DNA of 64,000 nt from Neocallimastix lanati (nom. inval.) (GCA_016946835.1 JACVTC010000006.1:1269501-1333500); one strand, 5' to 3'; counted from the stretch's first letter, positions 1 through 13,177 are shown. The notes: generated from the sequence alone by a model not told the origin. A program made the numbers and translations.

Positions 1-2041
1 CTGGATTGTAGAAACTAGAATTAGCTTAACAAATGAAATAAAAAAAAAATTTGCATAATACATCAAAAGTTAATAATAAAAATATTATATATCCAGAAGG
101 TAAACTAAAGGAAATTAAACAGGTCGGAAATTATATAAGAAAATTTAATAATAAAGAATTTACATTTTCAAATGTATATTACTCATCCAAGATACAAAAT
201 AACTTAATATCTATCCATTCAATTCTAAGCAATGGATACAAATTAGTCATGGAACAAATTAATGGAACTGATAAACTACAAATATTTAAAATCAATGAAT
301 TAATTGCCAATATTTTTGAAAACAATGAACACCAATTTACATTTAATACAATTCCATGTCAAATTACTTCAAATAATAATAATCATATTCACAATATAAA
401 TTACAATCTTTGGCATGCCAGACTTGGACATTTTAGAAATAATAAAGACATAAAAATGTTTCGTCTTAGAACATACATCTAATTACAATAAAAAAGGACT
501 GTCCTCAATGCAAATTAGTAAATTAAAGAAAAAAAAAACGTTTTATTCAATTCTTAAAAAGGCCGAAAACCCAATAGAACTAGTTCATACCGACGTGGTC
601 GGTAAATTAGAAACCTCGTACTTAGGATATAATTACTATGTCTCATTTTTAGATGACTATTCTCATAAAGTGCTGGTTTTTACCACAAAAGACAATGATA
701 TCAAAAAGGTACGACTTGTAGCTAGAAGGTTTCAAATTCCTGGACAGGATTTCATGGAAACTTACTCACCTATAGTACAAGCCGACAGTTTAAGATTAAC
801 AATAACCATTGCTCTTAATTTAAATTGGAATTTCAAACAACTAGATATTAAAACAACTTGTTAAAATGCAAAAACTAGATTATGAAATTTACACTAAAAT
901 TCCAGAGGGTAACAATAACTACAAAAAGAAAAATGAATTTTGGTTACTGAAAAAAGCTTTATACGGATTAAAACAGGCTGGTCGTATGTAGTTTAATGAA
1001 CTATCATAATTTTTAAAAAGTATTGATTATATTCAATGTAAAACTGATAAGCGTCTATTTGGAAAATATAACAATAATAAAAATTTAATAACTTTATTAA
1101 CTTTATATGCTGATGATATTATAATTACAGGTTACGACAATGAGATCAGCAAAACTATTGAAAAACACAAAATATAAATATAAAATTTCAAAGGAGTCAA
1201 CAGCAAATAATATTATTGGTATTAACATCATTAAAATTAAAAATGGCTATAAAAAAAAAAAATAGATTATATTAATAAATTTATTAATAGATATAATATG
1301 AATAAAACCAAAACTATAAAAACCCCCTACCAGAAAGATTAATGAAAAGGAAAGGGAAGAATCTCCTCTTAATAATTGGCAAGAATTTAAATCTCTATTG
1401 GGAGCATTACTCTATATAGCTGTAAAATCAAGACTTGATATATCGTTTGCTGTTAACCATGCTTCCAGATATTGTGAAGAACCTACAGAAGTGGACTATA
1501 AATCTTTATTGAACATTTCACAATATTTAAAATGTACAAAAAAAAAAAAAGTCAATCTATTACAACAGGAATAGTGAATTTATTGGTTACTCAAACTCAG
1601 ACTTTGCAAGCAATAAATTAACAAGAAAATCAATCCGTGGATATATTTATTTATTTATTAGGTGATAATCTAATATAATGGAAAGCTCAATTACAAAAGA
1701 CTGTTATCTTATCAACTGCATAAGTAGAATTCGTGAGTCTAACTGAATGTGTTAAACAAGGTTTGTCGTTTGAAAATTTATTCAAAGAAATATTTAATAA
1801 AGAAATTAAAATTGAAATAATGGTTGATAATAAAGCATATATTTCTATTGCTCAGGATACAAACTCAAAAGGTATATGTAAACATATTAATATCAGATAC
1901 AAGTTTATTCAAGAAAAGATGTTAGAAGATAAAATTCAATTAGAATATATTAGTACAAAAAAAATGCTTGTTAATCCTTTAACAGAAAGTATTCCTGGAA
2001 TTAACATAACAAAATTCACTGATGAAATGTTTAAATATTAA
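1..2041 (+). pseudogene. Decayed Ty1/copia retrotransposon polyprotein (partial, 5' end outside window)
   Basis: Fragments appear in copia order across several frames. Bases 2-40 read WIVETRISLTN, matching the copia protease block but with the catalytic D-S/T-G changed. LWHARLGH of the gag-pre-integrase domain lies near 409-432. The start of integrase (VHTDVVGKL) is near 575-610, followed directly by RT sequence (ETYSPIVQADSLR, KQLDIKTT), so most of integrase is deleted. Further on come YGLKQAG, LYADDIIITG (near 1105-1134), a block from YIAVKSRLDISFAV to LKC, and RNase H ending at 2041 (KHINIRYKFIQEK). Stops, frameshifts and short A-run expansions separate the pieces. Copia elements encode gag-PR-IN-RT-RH; this copy cannot be functional. 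The family assignment is firm; exact breakpoints are approximate. Confidence 0.9.
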
Positions 2042-2091
2042 ATAAAATGTAAATTAAAATAGAATAGTATAATGTATAATATAGAGGAGAA

Positions 2092-2279
2092 TGTTAAGGT
2101 TTACACTTATATATGTATATTATTACATTTACATAGTGTATACATTTTTATAACTATATATAAAGAAATAATATAATTATTATTTAAATTGAAGTCTTTT
2201 ATTAATAAAAATATAATATAATAAATAATTAATTAACGTTATGTGTTTATATTGTTGAGTGTATTATAACTTCCTAACA
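2092..2279 (+). repeat. Probable 3' LTR of the copia remnant
   Basis: A purine tract (AGAGGAGAA, 2083-2091) lies 40 bp after the RNase H stop and directly precedes TGTTAAGG. The segment ends CCTAACA at 2279, giving TG...CA ends with a short imperfect terminal inverted repeat. The partner 5' LTR would be outside the window, so the right end is inferred only from these motifs. Confidence 0.55.
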
Positions 2280-2736
2280 ATATATATATATATATATATA
2301 TTTAATTGTTGTTAAAGTACTAACAAAAATATTTAAAGAATGAAATTTAAATAATTTTTAAAAAAAAATAAAATAAAATAAGAATAAATATAAATTTATA
2401 TTGAATTTGAATGTCATGACTTTGGATTTTAATTTAAAACAAATTCAGCTAAAAAATAAAAATAAAATAAAAAAAAATAAAAAAATAAAATAAAATGATG
2501 TTTTTTAGTCTTTTCAAGATAGTCTATATATGAAAAGAAAAAAAATACATTAATGAACTTAACAGAATTTTCATTAATTTCTTTTCATAATCTTTTTTTT
2601 TTTTTTTTTTATCTTTTGACTTTTTTTTTCTATTTGATTAATAAAGTTCTGAATAATGTAATAATATTCTATGGAATAATCATATAAAAACTAAAAATTG
2701 TAAAGGTAAATTAAATGTTAGTAGTGAAAGACTATA
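2280..2736. other. AT-rich flank containing a dispersed repeat
   Basis: No gene is seen. The stretch holds an (AT)n run and A/T homopolymers. Bases about 2630-2736 are clearly homologous to about 9495-9605 (shared TTAATAAAG, AATAATCATA and GTAG(T/A)GAAAGACTATA), marking an older dispersed sequence into which LINE D inserted. Confidence 0.6.
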
Positions 2737-4879
2737 TTTTTTTTTTAACGTCAGCAAATTTGTTTCATCTTTATTAATTAAATATTTGAAAAAAATACAT
2801 GTAATAAAAAGAAAATAAAAAAAAGATAAAAAAATAAACAAAACAAAAAAAAAACACAAAATAAAATAAAATAATGGTATAATATATTCTGGTTTCATTT
2901 AATTAATATCTGTAAGACTTCACAAGGGCATTATTATACTGAAGTATAATAATTAACTTTGACTTCGCAATGTTAATCATAATTTTAAGATACAAAATTA
3001 TGATCTTCATTGGTTGCGCTAGCCCTGCTGGCCTGTCTTACTGTTTCTTCAGCATTGACGCTCTTGGTAGTAGTAGTACGATTCGATTTGAACCTATTGA
3101 ACAAAGACCATTGCTGGCCAATAGCAATAGGTAAAATCGATTGAAGAAGTGCCGCAGTAACCACTAAGAACGGAGTATCAGAATAAGCACCTGATTTCAT
3201 CTGGCACTTAAATAGATCCTTCCATTCCCTTGTACTGTTATTAATACTTCGACCTCCAAGAAGGAAATTAAACACTTTTTCACACACACTAGAATCAATA
3301 TACACATTATTTTCAATACTATTACTAACATTACTAAAAATACTATTACTAATATTATTATTACTATTATAACTATTACTATTATTACTATTACTATTAT
3401 CATTATTACTATTAACAATATCATTTGTTAGGTTGCCACGATAAAAAGCATTATATAAAAATAAAATTTTATCATTAACTTTACTACGAGTATGATTGAA
3501 AAAGGGACAATCAATTAACCAATGACTTATCCATTGTTTATTACTTTTACAACAGGGACAATAATTAGGACACATTTGATCTACAATTTTTGCAGCTTTA
3601 GCAATTCTAGCATCTAATCTATATCCGCTTCGTGCTCTCAATAGCCAATAGAAACCATATGAAAGATTAGGATATTCATAACAAAGTTTTATAAATTTTG
3701 ATGTTTCTTCGAATTTGTTTTTGTCATAAAACTCAGCTTTAATAGAATTGATTTTCATATCTCTTTTCCAATAAAAATCCTTGATTTTATTATCGTTATT
3801 ACCTCTTTTCTCTAGTTTACGTTTAAGAGTTCTACTTTCTTTTGTCCATGTATATTTTCTAGATCTTGGAATATTATTAACTAAATAGGAAATAATACAA
3901 TTTGAATCTTTCCACTTATCAAAACATTTGACTTGAGACAAAGCACACTTAGCTGACAATGGAGGAATATGTAAATCTTTTGAAATAGAATATACATTAA
4001 TAAATGATTTGGCTTTTTGTATACCTGCAATCCATCTTAATCCTTTATTAATTAATTTCTGAGTATTATTTGTTCTAGCTTTATTTGAAGCAAGTAAAGG
4101 TGCAAAGTAAGAGACTTTACTAAGTACATAGGAGTTAATTATAATCTTTTTAAATGGAATAGGAATTTTGGAGTTTGAAAGAAATTTACTAACAGAAAAG
4201 AGAGCTTTAGTAACTTTAGAGTTAAGTAATTTAATAATAGGGTTCAATGATAAGCTTTTATCAAATGGTATACCTAAATAGGTATAACATTTAGTTATTG
4301 GGATTGGTTGACCAGCAAGATAAAAAGTAGGATCTCTTTTATTTTGAAAAAGAGGTGTGTCTGGTCGAATCACCATCGTTGCACACTTATTAATTCCAAA
4401 ATTCATCATATTAAATTTAGCCCATTCATTTACCTTCTTAAGCATTTTTTTTAACTTAGTTCTTGATGGTGCGCATAGAACAATATCATCTGCAAAGAGT
4501 CCACCACAACATCTAGATTCGCCTAAAGGAATTCCAAGTTCTGAAACATCATTAAAAATGTCATTAATAAAAAGATTGAAAAGAATTGGTGATAGTGGAC
4601 AACCTTGTCTAACTCCTTTCATAATATTAAAAGATTCCGAATATTGATCATCAATTTTAACACTGGCTTTGGAAGTCATATATAGATTTTTTATAAATTG
4701 ATAACATTTACCTCTAATACCTAAAGCATCTAATTTATATAAAATATTACCTATTGGAACAGAATCATATGCCTTTTTTAAATCTAGAAAAGCAAGGTAA
4801 GTTTCTTTATTATCATTTTTACGCCTTTGACAAATTTCTCGAATTGAAATAAATAAACTAACACATTCTTCTTTTGTAC
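2737..4879 (-). mobile_element. LINE D: 5'-truncated APE-type LINE, family A
   Basis: The element runs on the minus strand from a 5' truncation at about 4878 to a short poly(A) tail (T-run 2737-2746). Its 3' UTR (2747-2984) has an AATAAAG signal about 20 bp before the tail. It is nearly identical to the 3' part of LINE A (13181-15360), differing by scattered substitutions. Its 5' end abuts the poly(A) tail of LINE E, so it inserted into that tail. Confidence 0.88.
2985..4877 (-). CDS. LINE D ORF2 fragment: C-terminal reverse transcriptase and Cys/His tail
   Basis: The open frame lacks the endonuclease and the start of RT. It begins at the truncation near the TKEECVSLFIS block and runs to the normal stop. 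Visible RT motifs are AFLDLKKAYDSVP, GVRQGCPLSPILFNLFINDI and the catalytic FADD (in GGLFADDIVLCAP). A C-terminal Cys/His cluster follows (CPNYCPCC...HWLIDC), typical of many LINE ORF2 proteins, then an Asn/Ser-rich linker. The first internal Met is at 4679, but no native start exists. The frame is uninterrupted, which suggests a recent insertion. It is non-autonomous because endonuclease is missing. Clade was not assigned. Confidence 0.85.
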   Translation of the reverse strand, partial: TKEECVSLFISIREICQRRKNDNKETYLAFLDLKKAYDSVPIGNILYKLDALGIRGKCYQFIKNLYMTSKASVKIDDQYSESFNIMKGVRQGCPLSPILFNLFINDIFNDVSELGIPLGESRCCGGLFADDIVLCAPSRTKLKKMLKKVNEWAKFNMMNFGINKCATMVIRPDTPLFQNKRDPTFYLAGQPIPITKCYTYLGIPFDKSLSLNPIIKLLNSKVTKALFSVSKFLSNSKIPIPFKKIIINSYVLSKVSYFAPLLASNKARTNNTQKLINKGLRWIAGIQKAKSFINVYSISKDLHIPPLSAKCALSQVKCFDKWKDSNCIISYLVNNIPRSRKYTWTKESRTLKRKLEKRGNNDNKIKDFYWKRDMKINSIKAEFYDKNKFEETSKFIKLCYEYPNLSYGFYWLLRARSGYRLDARIAKAAKIVDQMCPNYCPCCKSNKQWISHWLIDCPFFNHTRSKVNDKILFLYNAFYRGNLTNDIVNSNNDNSNSNNSNSYNSNNNISNSIFSNVSNSIENNVYIDSSVCEKVFNFLLGGRSINNSTREWKDLFKCQMKSGAYSDTPFLVVTAALLQSILPIAIGQQWSLFNRFKSNRTTTTKSVNAEETVRQASRASATNEDHNFVS

Positions 4880-7800
4880 TTTTTTTTTTTTTTTTTAGAC
4901 TTAGAGAAAACTTTATTTAATTTATAATAATAATAAAATTACATGAAATTAAATGAAAAAATAACAAATAAAATACATGAAATAAAATATTATATATTAT
5001 AAAATTATAAAAGTGCGTTAGAAGCAATAGCCTCTAACTTTTCCCATTCCTCGATAATAACACCACGTCCATTATTGTGAGTAATAATTTCAGTATTAGT
5101 GTTATCAATCGAATCTGTATCTGGAGGTGAAAATCCATGCCTTATCATTTCGACGTCGACGCTCTTGGTAACGGTAGATTCAACGGAATACCATTTCATC
5201 ATCAAACTAAAAGATCGACAAATTAATGGTATTACGTTTGTTAGAAACTCCGCAATCCCCACAAAATACGGAATAGTTGACGAAGTTGAACTTTGTTTAA
5301 AAATATTGTCAACTAATTGTCTTTGTTCCCCATCATTAACTTTAATTTTTGAATATATTGAACGCCCACCAAGAAGTGCACTCAATATATAATAATAAAT
5401 ATTATTATCATAATCTTTTTCTGAATCTAAAGAAACATCCAAGGATTTTTGTTCAATTATCAATGCAAAATTCAAAAAGAGATCATCTAGAAAAGGTAAA
5501 GATTTATTTCTGTAATTTTCTAATTCTTTACAGGCAAAGATCCAGTGAGAAAAGCTAGGTACACTAACACCACAACAAGGGCAACATTTAGGGCAATCTT
5601 CTGAGACGATTTTTCTTTTAATGGAAATACTAATGTCGAATTTAAAACCACACCTAATACGAGAAATCCAAAAGAATCCCAACTGATACTTAGGATATTG
5701 AAATGTTAAGTTTCTGATTTCTGAAATAAATCCAAAATCATTCTCCTTGTAAATAATTGCTTTTTTAGCTTTTGAGGGTTTGAAGACATCTCTTTCCCAA
5801 TAAAACTTTTTTATTTCACTTGTTTTCTTACCATTTAATTTCTTATCCAAAGTCCTTGATTCTTTAGTCCATGAATAATGTGACATAGTAGGAATATTAT
5901 TAGTGAGATGATTAATAATACATGATGAGTTTTTCCATTTTCTAAAGCAACGTAATTGAGATATAGCACGACAGCTGAAAGAGGAGGTATTCTCAATTCA
6001 CGAGTAATATTATAGAGACTAACAGAAGAATTGCGAGATTTAAATCCGTAACTCCAATAAAGTCCTCTATTAATAATTTTTTGAGCTTTAGAACATCTGC
6101 TCTTATTTGAACCAAAGAGAGGAGCATAATATATAACAAGACTAAGAATAAACGAAATTAAAACATATTTCTTCAATGGGAGAGGAACAGATTTATTAAT
6201 AAGAAATCGAAAGTACAAATTTAACTTGACATTTAAATTATTGTTTAATTTGGATTGTATAGGTTTCAGTGATAAAGATTCATCAAAAGGAATACCAAGA
6301 TAGGTATAGTTGTCAGTTTTAGGTAATTTTTTACTACCAATAAAGAAAGATGGATCTTCATAATTTATCGGTTTAACAAAGTTAATCGGTTTTACAACAA
6401 GAGTAGCACACTTATTAATTCCAAAAGTCATTTCATTTTTAATAGCCCATTCATGAACTTTATTCAAAATTTTCTTAAGAGCTTGTTTAGATGGAGCAAC
6501 TAAAACAATATCATCCGCAAAAAATCCACCACAACAATATTGAGAATCTAAATATACACCATACTTATCACAATTATCCAGTATATCATTAATGAACAAA
6601 TTGAATAAAATAGGAGATAGAGACGATTAATCGAAAATTCTTCTGAGAGATTACCATTAAAAAAAGCACGAGCTTTAGAGGATAGATAAAGATTCTTTAA
6701 AAACAGATGACATTTATCTCTAATTCCTAAGTTATATAATTTGGTCAAAATATTAAAGATAGGAACTGAATCATAGGCTTTTTTAAGATCGAGAAAAGCA
6801 AGATAAGTAAAATTTCCTTTAAATTTTCTTCTTTGACATATCTCTCTAATTGAAATATACAAACTTATGCATTCTTCTTTATTTCTAAATCCAAATTGTT
6901 CAGGTCTAACAAATTTATGTTCAAGGGCATATTTAGCAATTCTATTAGTAACAATCTTTGAAATAATTTTTAAGCCAACATTAATAAGAGAAATACCACG
7001 ATAATTATTACAATCCGAAAGATCTCCTTTTTTTGGAATTGATATTATAGAAGCCGAATTCCACTCTTCAGGGAAATCACCATCCCAGGTTTTGTTAAAT
7101 AATGAAAGTAAACATTTAGCACACTTAGAGTAGTGATCATCTGAAGAATCATCTTGATTATCGGATAAATCAGATTTACTAAAGAAGGCTTTAAAAAATT
7201 CAATCGGAATACCATCGGGTCCAGGAGCTTTATTATTTTTCATTTCAAGCACAGTGTTTTGAATTTCTTCCATAGTAATAGAATCATTAATATCCCAAGT
7301 AAGATTATTATTAGGATTAGTTCCAAATAAACTTACCCAGTATTCATTATCCAAACTGTGTTGAGTAACATCAGAAGCTAGTTCACTGTAATGTTCAGCA
7401 AATCGATTTAATTGATCCGAATGAGAAAATAAAAAGTTACCCTGCTTGTCCTTTAAAACACTTGACGAAATATAATTAGAGTACATAGGGCGAGATAGCT
7501 TCTTTAATTTTAACCAAGCACTCTTAGCATTTTTATTACTAAAATCATTACATGCAGATTCTATTGACTGATGAAATTGTTTTGATTTAATAGAAAACTT
7601 AATTGACCTGACTTTACCACATATATTTTTATACTCACGAAACAAATTTAAAAATTCATCAAGGTTTTCAAGATTAGAACCTAAAGAAAAATTTTTGATT
7701 TCATTAAATGCAACATGCTTTTCATGAGAAAGTTTCTTGATATAATAAGGGCAGTGGAAAGCTGATCCTTTAAGATCACAAGGAACTCTAGCATGAACTT

Positions 7801-9189
7801 TATCACCAACTTTATTAGCTGTTTCTATAAATTTATTGACCATTTCATTAGAACTTAATTCTTTATTATCATCAAATTCATTAAGAAGAATTGAGAAGTA
7901 GTTACTTGAGAATATTTCATTATGCTTTTCATTACACATGCGTTGGGACCACTTGAATCTTCTAGAAGGAGTAGGAGCACGAAAACCTTCTGAGTCATCT
8001 TTCTTACAGGAAAGGATAAGAGAGAAGTGGTCAGATATATCATTGAATGTACTACAAACAGATACCTTATTAATGTATTCCTTCATTTTACAATTAAATA
8101 AAACATGATCAATACAAGACGATCTACCATCCCGAGCCCATGTGAAATCGAGACCTGATAAGTTTTTAGTGAACCACTGATAAGATGATTTATTAAGTAA
8201 ACAATCTAATTGGGATTTAGACATATTAAAGTCACCTACAAGAATAGAAGGTGTATTAGTATGTTTCTTTATCCACTTAGTAATTTCTGAAAAGGCATTC
8301 TTTCTTTCTTCCTTATGAGTGACCGTAGGAACATAAATATTACCAATAGTGCATTTAATTCCCCAAAAAGAAGTAATGTTGACAGAAATGATATACTTAT
8401 ATTCAAAGGGATCAGGAGAAAATGAACATGAACGATGAACACTTATACTAAGACCTCTCATACCGGGTATATTTGGATCAGCTTTACGTAAAATTGTATT
8501 ATAGTGACAAAGAAATGGTTAATTATTTGAATGTACATTAAGGTATTGGCTATTACCGACCTCTTGCAAGCAAATACAGATGGGTTTAAAAATTTCATTA
8601 AAGTATCTAATACCATCACGTTTTTCATCATTCCATCCATTAATATTCCAACTGACACAAAGATTAAAGAACTGAGTAGACGGTGAATAAATATTACTAT
8701 AAAGAAAATCTTTAGCCATTGATTTAGTTTCAAAAGAAGAAAATTTGTTGTTAAATTTCTTAACTTCACTGAAAGTTCTGATTTTGTCGGTTTGGATCCA
8801 ATTAATTTTATTGATTGGAAGGCAATGGGTAAGAAGAAATAAAATATTTAGGTAATAAGTGGGTTTATCATAGTTTATCCTTAAAATGAAGTAATTTTCC
8901 ATATTAGGTGTGTGTGTTTTTATAATTCCATGAACTATTTCATTGCAATTGGAAATACGTTTACTAAGAAATTCCCAAAGTTTACTAACAGACCATGATT
9001 GAAGATCATGAATAAAGATAAGAATGAAATCTTTATTCTGAATATTGTATCTTCGAAGACCACGTCGCAAAACAGGTATAGTTGCTGAATTTGAAGAAGT
9101 ATTATCCATATCAAGAAAGCCTAAAAAATAAAATAAAAGAAGAATAAAATAAAAATAATAAAAATAATAAAAAAAAATAGATAAAAAAA
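4880..9189 (-). mobile_element. LINE E: longest-5' LINE copy, mutated
   Basis: This minus-strand LINE has a poly(A) tail (T-run 4880-4896) preceded by AATAAAG. Of all LINE copies here it reaches furthest 5', with about 145 residues before the endonuclease domain. The 5' end is placed just before the T-run at 9190 and is uncertain. LINE D sits in its tail. It is a different family from A/D, with only moderate protein similarity. Confidence 0.8.
5005..9109 (-). pseudogene. LINE E ORF2 (APE endonuclease + reverse transcriptase), disrupted
   Basis: Translation from an ATG at 9109 (MDNTSSNS...) gives an N-terminal region of about 145 residues, then the APE endonuclease (CVSWNINGWN, CLQEVG, VGDFN, SSCIDHV, ISDHFS) and RT (KAPGPDGIP, AFLDLKKAYDSVP, FADD). 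The C-terminal zinc-knuckle-like CPKCCPCC...HWIFAC and the TKSVDVEMIRH block are present. Three lesions break it: an in-frame TAA at 8519-8521; a deletion near 6625 that removes the GVRQGCP part of the RT core and shifts frame; and a 1-nt frameshift near 5975. It therefore reads as pieces 9109-8519, 8461-6548, 6599-5835 and 5886-5005. It is dead, consistent with being older than the LINE D copy nested in it. Confidence 0.88.
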
Positions 9190-9770
9190 TTTTTTTTTTT
9201 TTTTTTATATATATATATATATAATAAAATAAATTAAAAAATAAAAGAGAAAGTAAATTCCCTTTAAATAGTAAAAAAAAAATATTGGTGTTGAATATTT
9301 GAAAGCTTGAAATATAAAATTGTTCTTGATGATTTAATAGATTTTAGATTTTGTAAATAATTGATTTTATCCTGTATAACTGATATAATATTTATAAATT
9401 TACTCAAGGGTTAGTAATTTATTGATACAAAATTACTTGTATATACTGTTAAAATGAATAATTGTTTCTTTTTATCTTTTGAATGATTGTAATTCTTTCA
9501 ATTAATAAAGCGCTTTAAGATGTTAAAAATTTTCTGTTGAATAATCATAAATTAGCTAAAAGTATATTTAAAAAGAAAAAATATTAGTAGAGAAAGACTA
9601 TAAAAAAGATTCCCATCCGTTAAATAATGTCTTAAACACAAGCTTTGGAGTGAATCAATCTCCTACATTTCCATTTTACAATAGCTACATGAAAGTATAA
9701 ATAATACTATAGAAAAATACATATACAAAATAATGCTAAAGTAAAAAATACAATAGATTCATTACAATGA
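9190..9770. other. AT-rich spacer with second copy of the dispersed repeat
   Basis: No gene is seen. Bases 9190-9225 are a T-run followed by an (AT)n run. Bases about 9495-9605 are homologous to 2630-2736. Here the repeat continues past the LINE D insertion point as AAAAAAGATTCCCATCCG, so it approximates the unoccupied allele of that target. Confidence 0.6.
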
Positions 9771-12700
9771 TTTTTTTTTTTTTTTTTTTTTTTTAGACAG
9801 GGAAGAGAATACACTTCCAAAACTTTATTAATTTTATTATAAAAAATACATGTAGGTGAAAAGTACATTTGAAATTAAAAATAAAAAATTAAAAAATAAA
9901 AAAATAAAAAGCTCGAAATTACTATGTATTTCGGCAAGTTGTACTATGCGGGAATTTTTCCCTTCCTATCAAATAAAAAAGAAATAAAACCTAGAAGTAA
10001 CATCTTTAAAATAGATAGTGTGGTGTCCACTAAACTCTCCCCGGACTCATCATTTATTGAACTACTAGGGAGAGATTCATCCTTCGTAGCAATAGATGAC
10101 GATCCTGTATTATCATTATGCCTTATCAGTACGACGTCGACGCTCTTGGATAAGTTTGGTATTTTGCAATACCTATCAAATAATAGCTCAAACGAACTAC
10201 TAATGATAGGTATTGCACTTGTTAAGAATTCCGCCAAGCCCACAATTTTTGGAACAGGTGACTCAGATGAACCTTTGAAAAGTAGTTCATTTAATTGTCT
10301 CTGTTCCCCACTATCGAAATGTAGCTCATTTAAAACTAAAGTCCCACCAAGAAGGAACAAGTATATATAATGATTGATATAATCTTCAAAATTAGAAATA
10401 GAGTCATAGGAAGAAAGAGGATTAAACGCTCTAATCTTCCTAAGGAATAAAACATAGAGATCATCGATGAAATTTAAAGAATTCCATCTAAAAGATGGAA
10501 GAGCATCGCATTTAAAAATCCAATGTTCAAAAGATTGTTTATCTTCGCCACAACAGGGGCAATACTTGGGACAATCTTCTGAAACTCTACCCATTCTAAT
10601 AGCAATAGTAGTATTGTATTTATAACCACAGCGTAAACGTATAATCCACGAAAACCCTAAGTTGAATTGGGGATATTTTAAACTAAGCATAATTATAGCT
10701 TTATTGTTTGAGAACTTATTACGATCGTAATTTTGACCTTTAATACCTTGAAATTTGGCAACTGATTTCCAGTAACGTTCTAAAATATCGTCATATTTTT
10801 CACATTTATATTTTTTGATTTTTTTATACAGTGTTCTAGATTCTTTAGTCCAGGAATAATGATGCATTTTGGGAATAGATTTAATAAGATCCTTTATAAT
10901 ACAGTTTGATTTACTCCATTTTGCAAATGATTTAATCTGTAAGGCTGCGCAGACACCAGCAATAGGAGGAATGCTTAGATCTCGAGATAAAGCATAAGTA
11001 CTCATAGTAGAATTATGTCTAATATAGTCATTGTCTTCTGAACTTGTTTTACCATTTTTAGAGAAGGAGCCGATACACCAAAATAGACCAGTATTAATTA
11101 ATGTTTGAATTCTGGCCGTTCTGGATTTGTTTGAACCAAGTAAAGGAGAATAATAAATTACTTTACTAATAACAAAGGATTGAAGAACTTTTTTCTTGTA
11201 TGCAATAGGGATAAGTTTAATTGAGAAGAAATGTGTAAATGAAAGAAGGGATTTTCTAACTTTAAAATGCATGTGAGATATAATGTGTTCTAGTAAGAGA
11301 TCATCAGAAAAAGGAATACCAAGATAAATATAACTAGAAACTTTAGGAATAGCATTCATTCCTAAATAGAAGGTTGGGTCACTATAGTTTGGAGGAGATT
11401 GGAAGTTCATTGGTTTTATAACCATAGTTGCACATTTTTCAATACCAAAAGTCATTTCATTTAAATTAGCCCATCTATGTACCTTTTTTAGTAATTTTTC
11501 TAAATTTTTTGCACTTGGAGCAATGAGAACAACATCATCAGCAAAGGGTCCACCACAACACTTTTTTCTTCCAATATTAACACCATACTTTTCACAGTCA
11601 TTTAATATATCATTGATGAATAAATTGAATAAAATTGGAGATAATGGACAACCTTGACGAACACCTCTTTTAATAGGAAATTCATTTGATAACATTGAAG
11701 CAAATCGAGCACGAGCTTTAGATGAAGTATATAAATTACAAAGAAAATCAAAACATTTACCACGTACTCCATAATGATATAATTTAGTAAGAATGTTAAA
11801 AATAGGAACTGAATCATAAGCTTTTTTAAGATCTAAAAAGGCTAAATATGTGAATTTTCCTTGAAATTTTCTTCTTTGGCATATTTCTCTAACGGAAATG
11901 AATAAACTAATGCATTCTTCACGGTTGCGAAAGCCAAATTGTTCAGGTCTAATGAAATTGTGTGAGAGTGCGTAAGAAGATATTCTATCTGTAACAATTT
12001 TTGAAATGATTTTCAGTCCAACATTAATGAGAGAAATACCTCGATAATTACTACAATCTGATAGGTCACCTTTCTTAGGGATTGATACAATAGAAGCTGA
12101 GTTCCATTTTTTAGGAAAAGACCCATTCCATATTTTATTAAAAATCAATTTAAGACACTTTCCAGCAGCAGGATGTGTTTCTAGTAATTCTTCATTGCAA
12201 AACAGAGCTTTGTAGAATTCAATCGGGATACCATCGGGGCCGGGTGCTTTGTTGTTTTTCATAGATGAAATTGTTTTTTTAATATCGTCAATCGTAATGG
12301 GACCATTTATATTCCAGGTAGAGGATCTAAGACTAATATTCCTTAAAGCATGATTCCAGTAATTACGATTAAGGCTGTGACCTGAGGGATCAGAAGCTAG
12401 ATCTTTATAATATTCAGCCCATCTATCTAATTGTTTAGTAGGAGAGATAATATCTTGACCAAATTTAGATTTGATGCAAGTAGGGGAGGTAGATGAATAC
12501 GATGGTTTAGCCATTTTTTTTAAACATCTCCAACCATTTTTGAAATCTTTATTCAAAAAATAATTACCAATTTTTACTATATTAGCTTTAAATCTAGCAG
12601 AGCGAAATTTGCTCTTTGTTTTCTTGATTAATTTGCAAAGTTTTTCATATTTATTAAATTGTTCAAGGTAATTATCAACATTTTCACAGTTAAAGTAAGG

Positions 12701-13177
12701 CTTAATATTTCGAAATGCAATATGTTTTTCATGAGACAGTCTTTTAATGTAATAAGGACAATGAAAAGCAGAGCCCTTTAAATTTGTTGGAATGAAAGCC
12801 TTAATATCCTTCCCGATATTATTTGCTGTATTAATAAATTTTTCTACCATTTCATCAGCCGTGAGCGAATTGTAATGAGAATCGAGGTCATTTGCTAAGA
12901 TTGAAAAATAATTATGTGATAAAATATCTGAATTTTTTGTTTTACAAATATGTGTAGACCATTTAGAAACTTTAGTAGGCCTAATAAAGCCATCGGAGAG
13001 AACTTTGTTGCAAGAAAGTATAATAGGTTTATGATCAGAAATACCATAAAATGAAGTGCAAACCGAGGTTTTATTAAAATGAGCTGCCAAAACCTCATTA
13101 TATATGACATGGTCAATACAAGATGATCTAGAACCTTTGGCATAAGTAAATTTATTACCATATAAGAGAGCAATATA

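Noticed and set aside
2680-2898. 72-codon hydrophobic minus frame
   Set aside because: It is the LINE D 3' UTR and poly(A) region; the equivalent in LINE A is likewise UTR.
4357-4647. 96-codon plus-strand frames opposite LINE RT (also 14831-15121)
   Set aside because: Antisense shadows of the conserved RT region; they repeat only because the LINE copies are similar.
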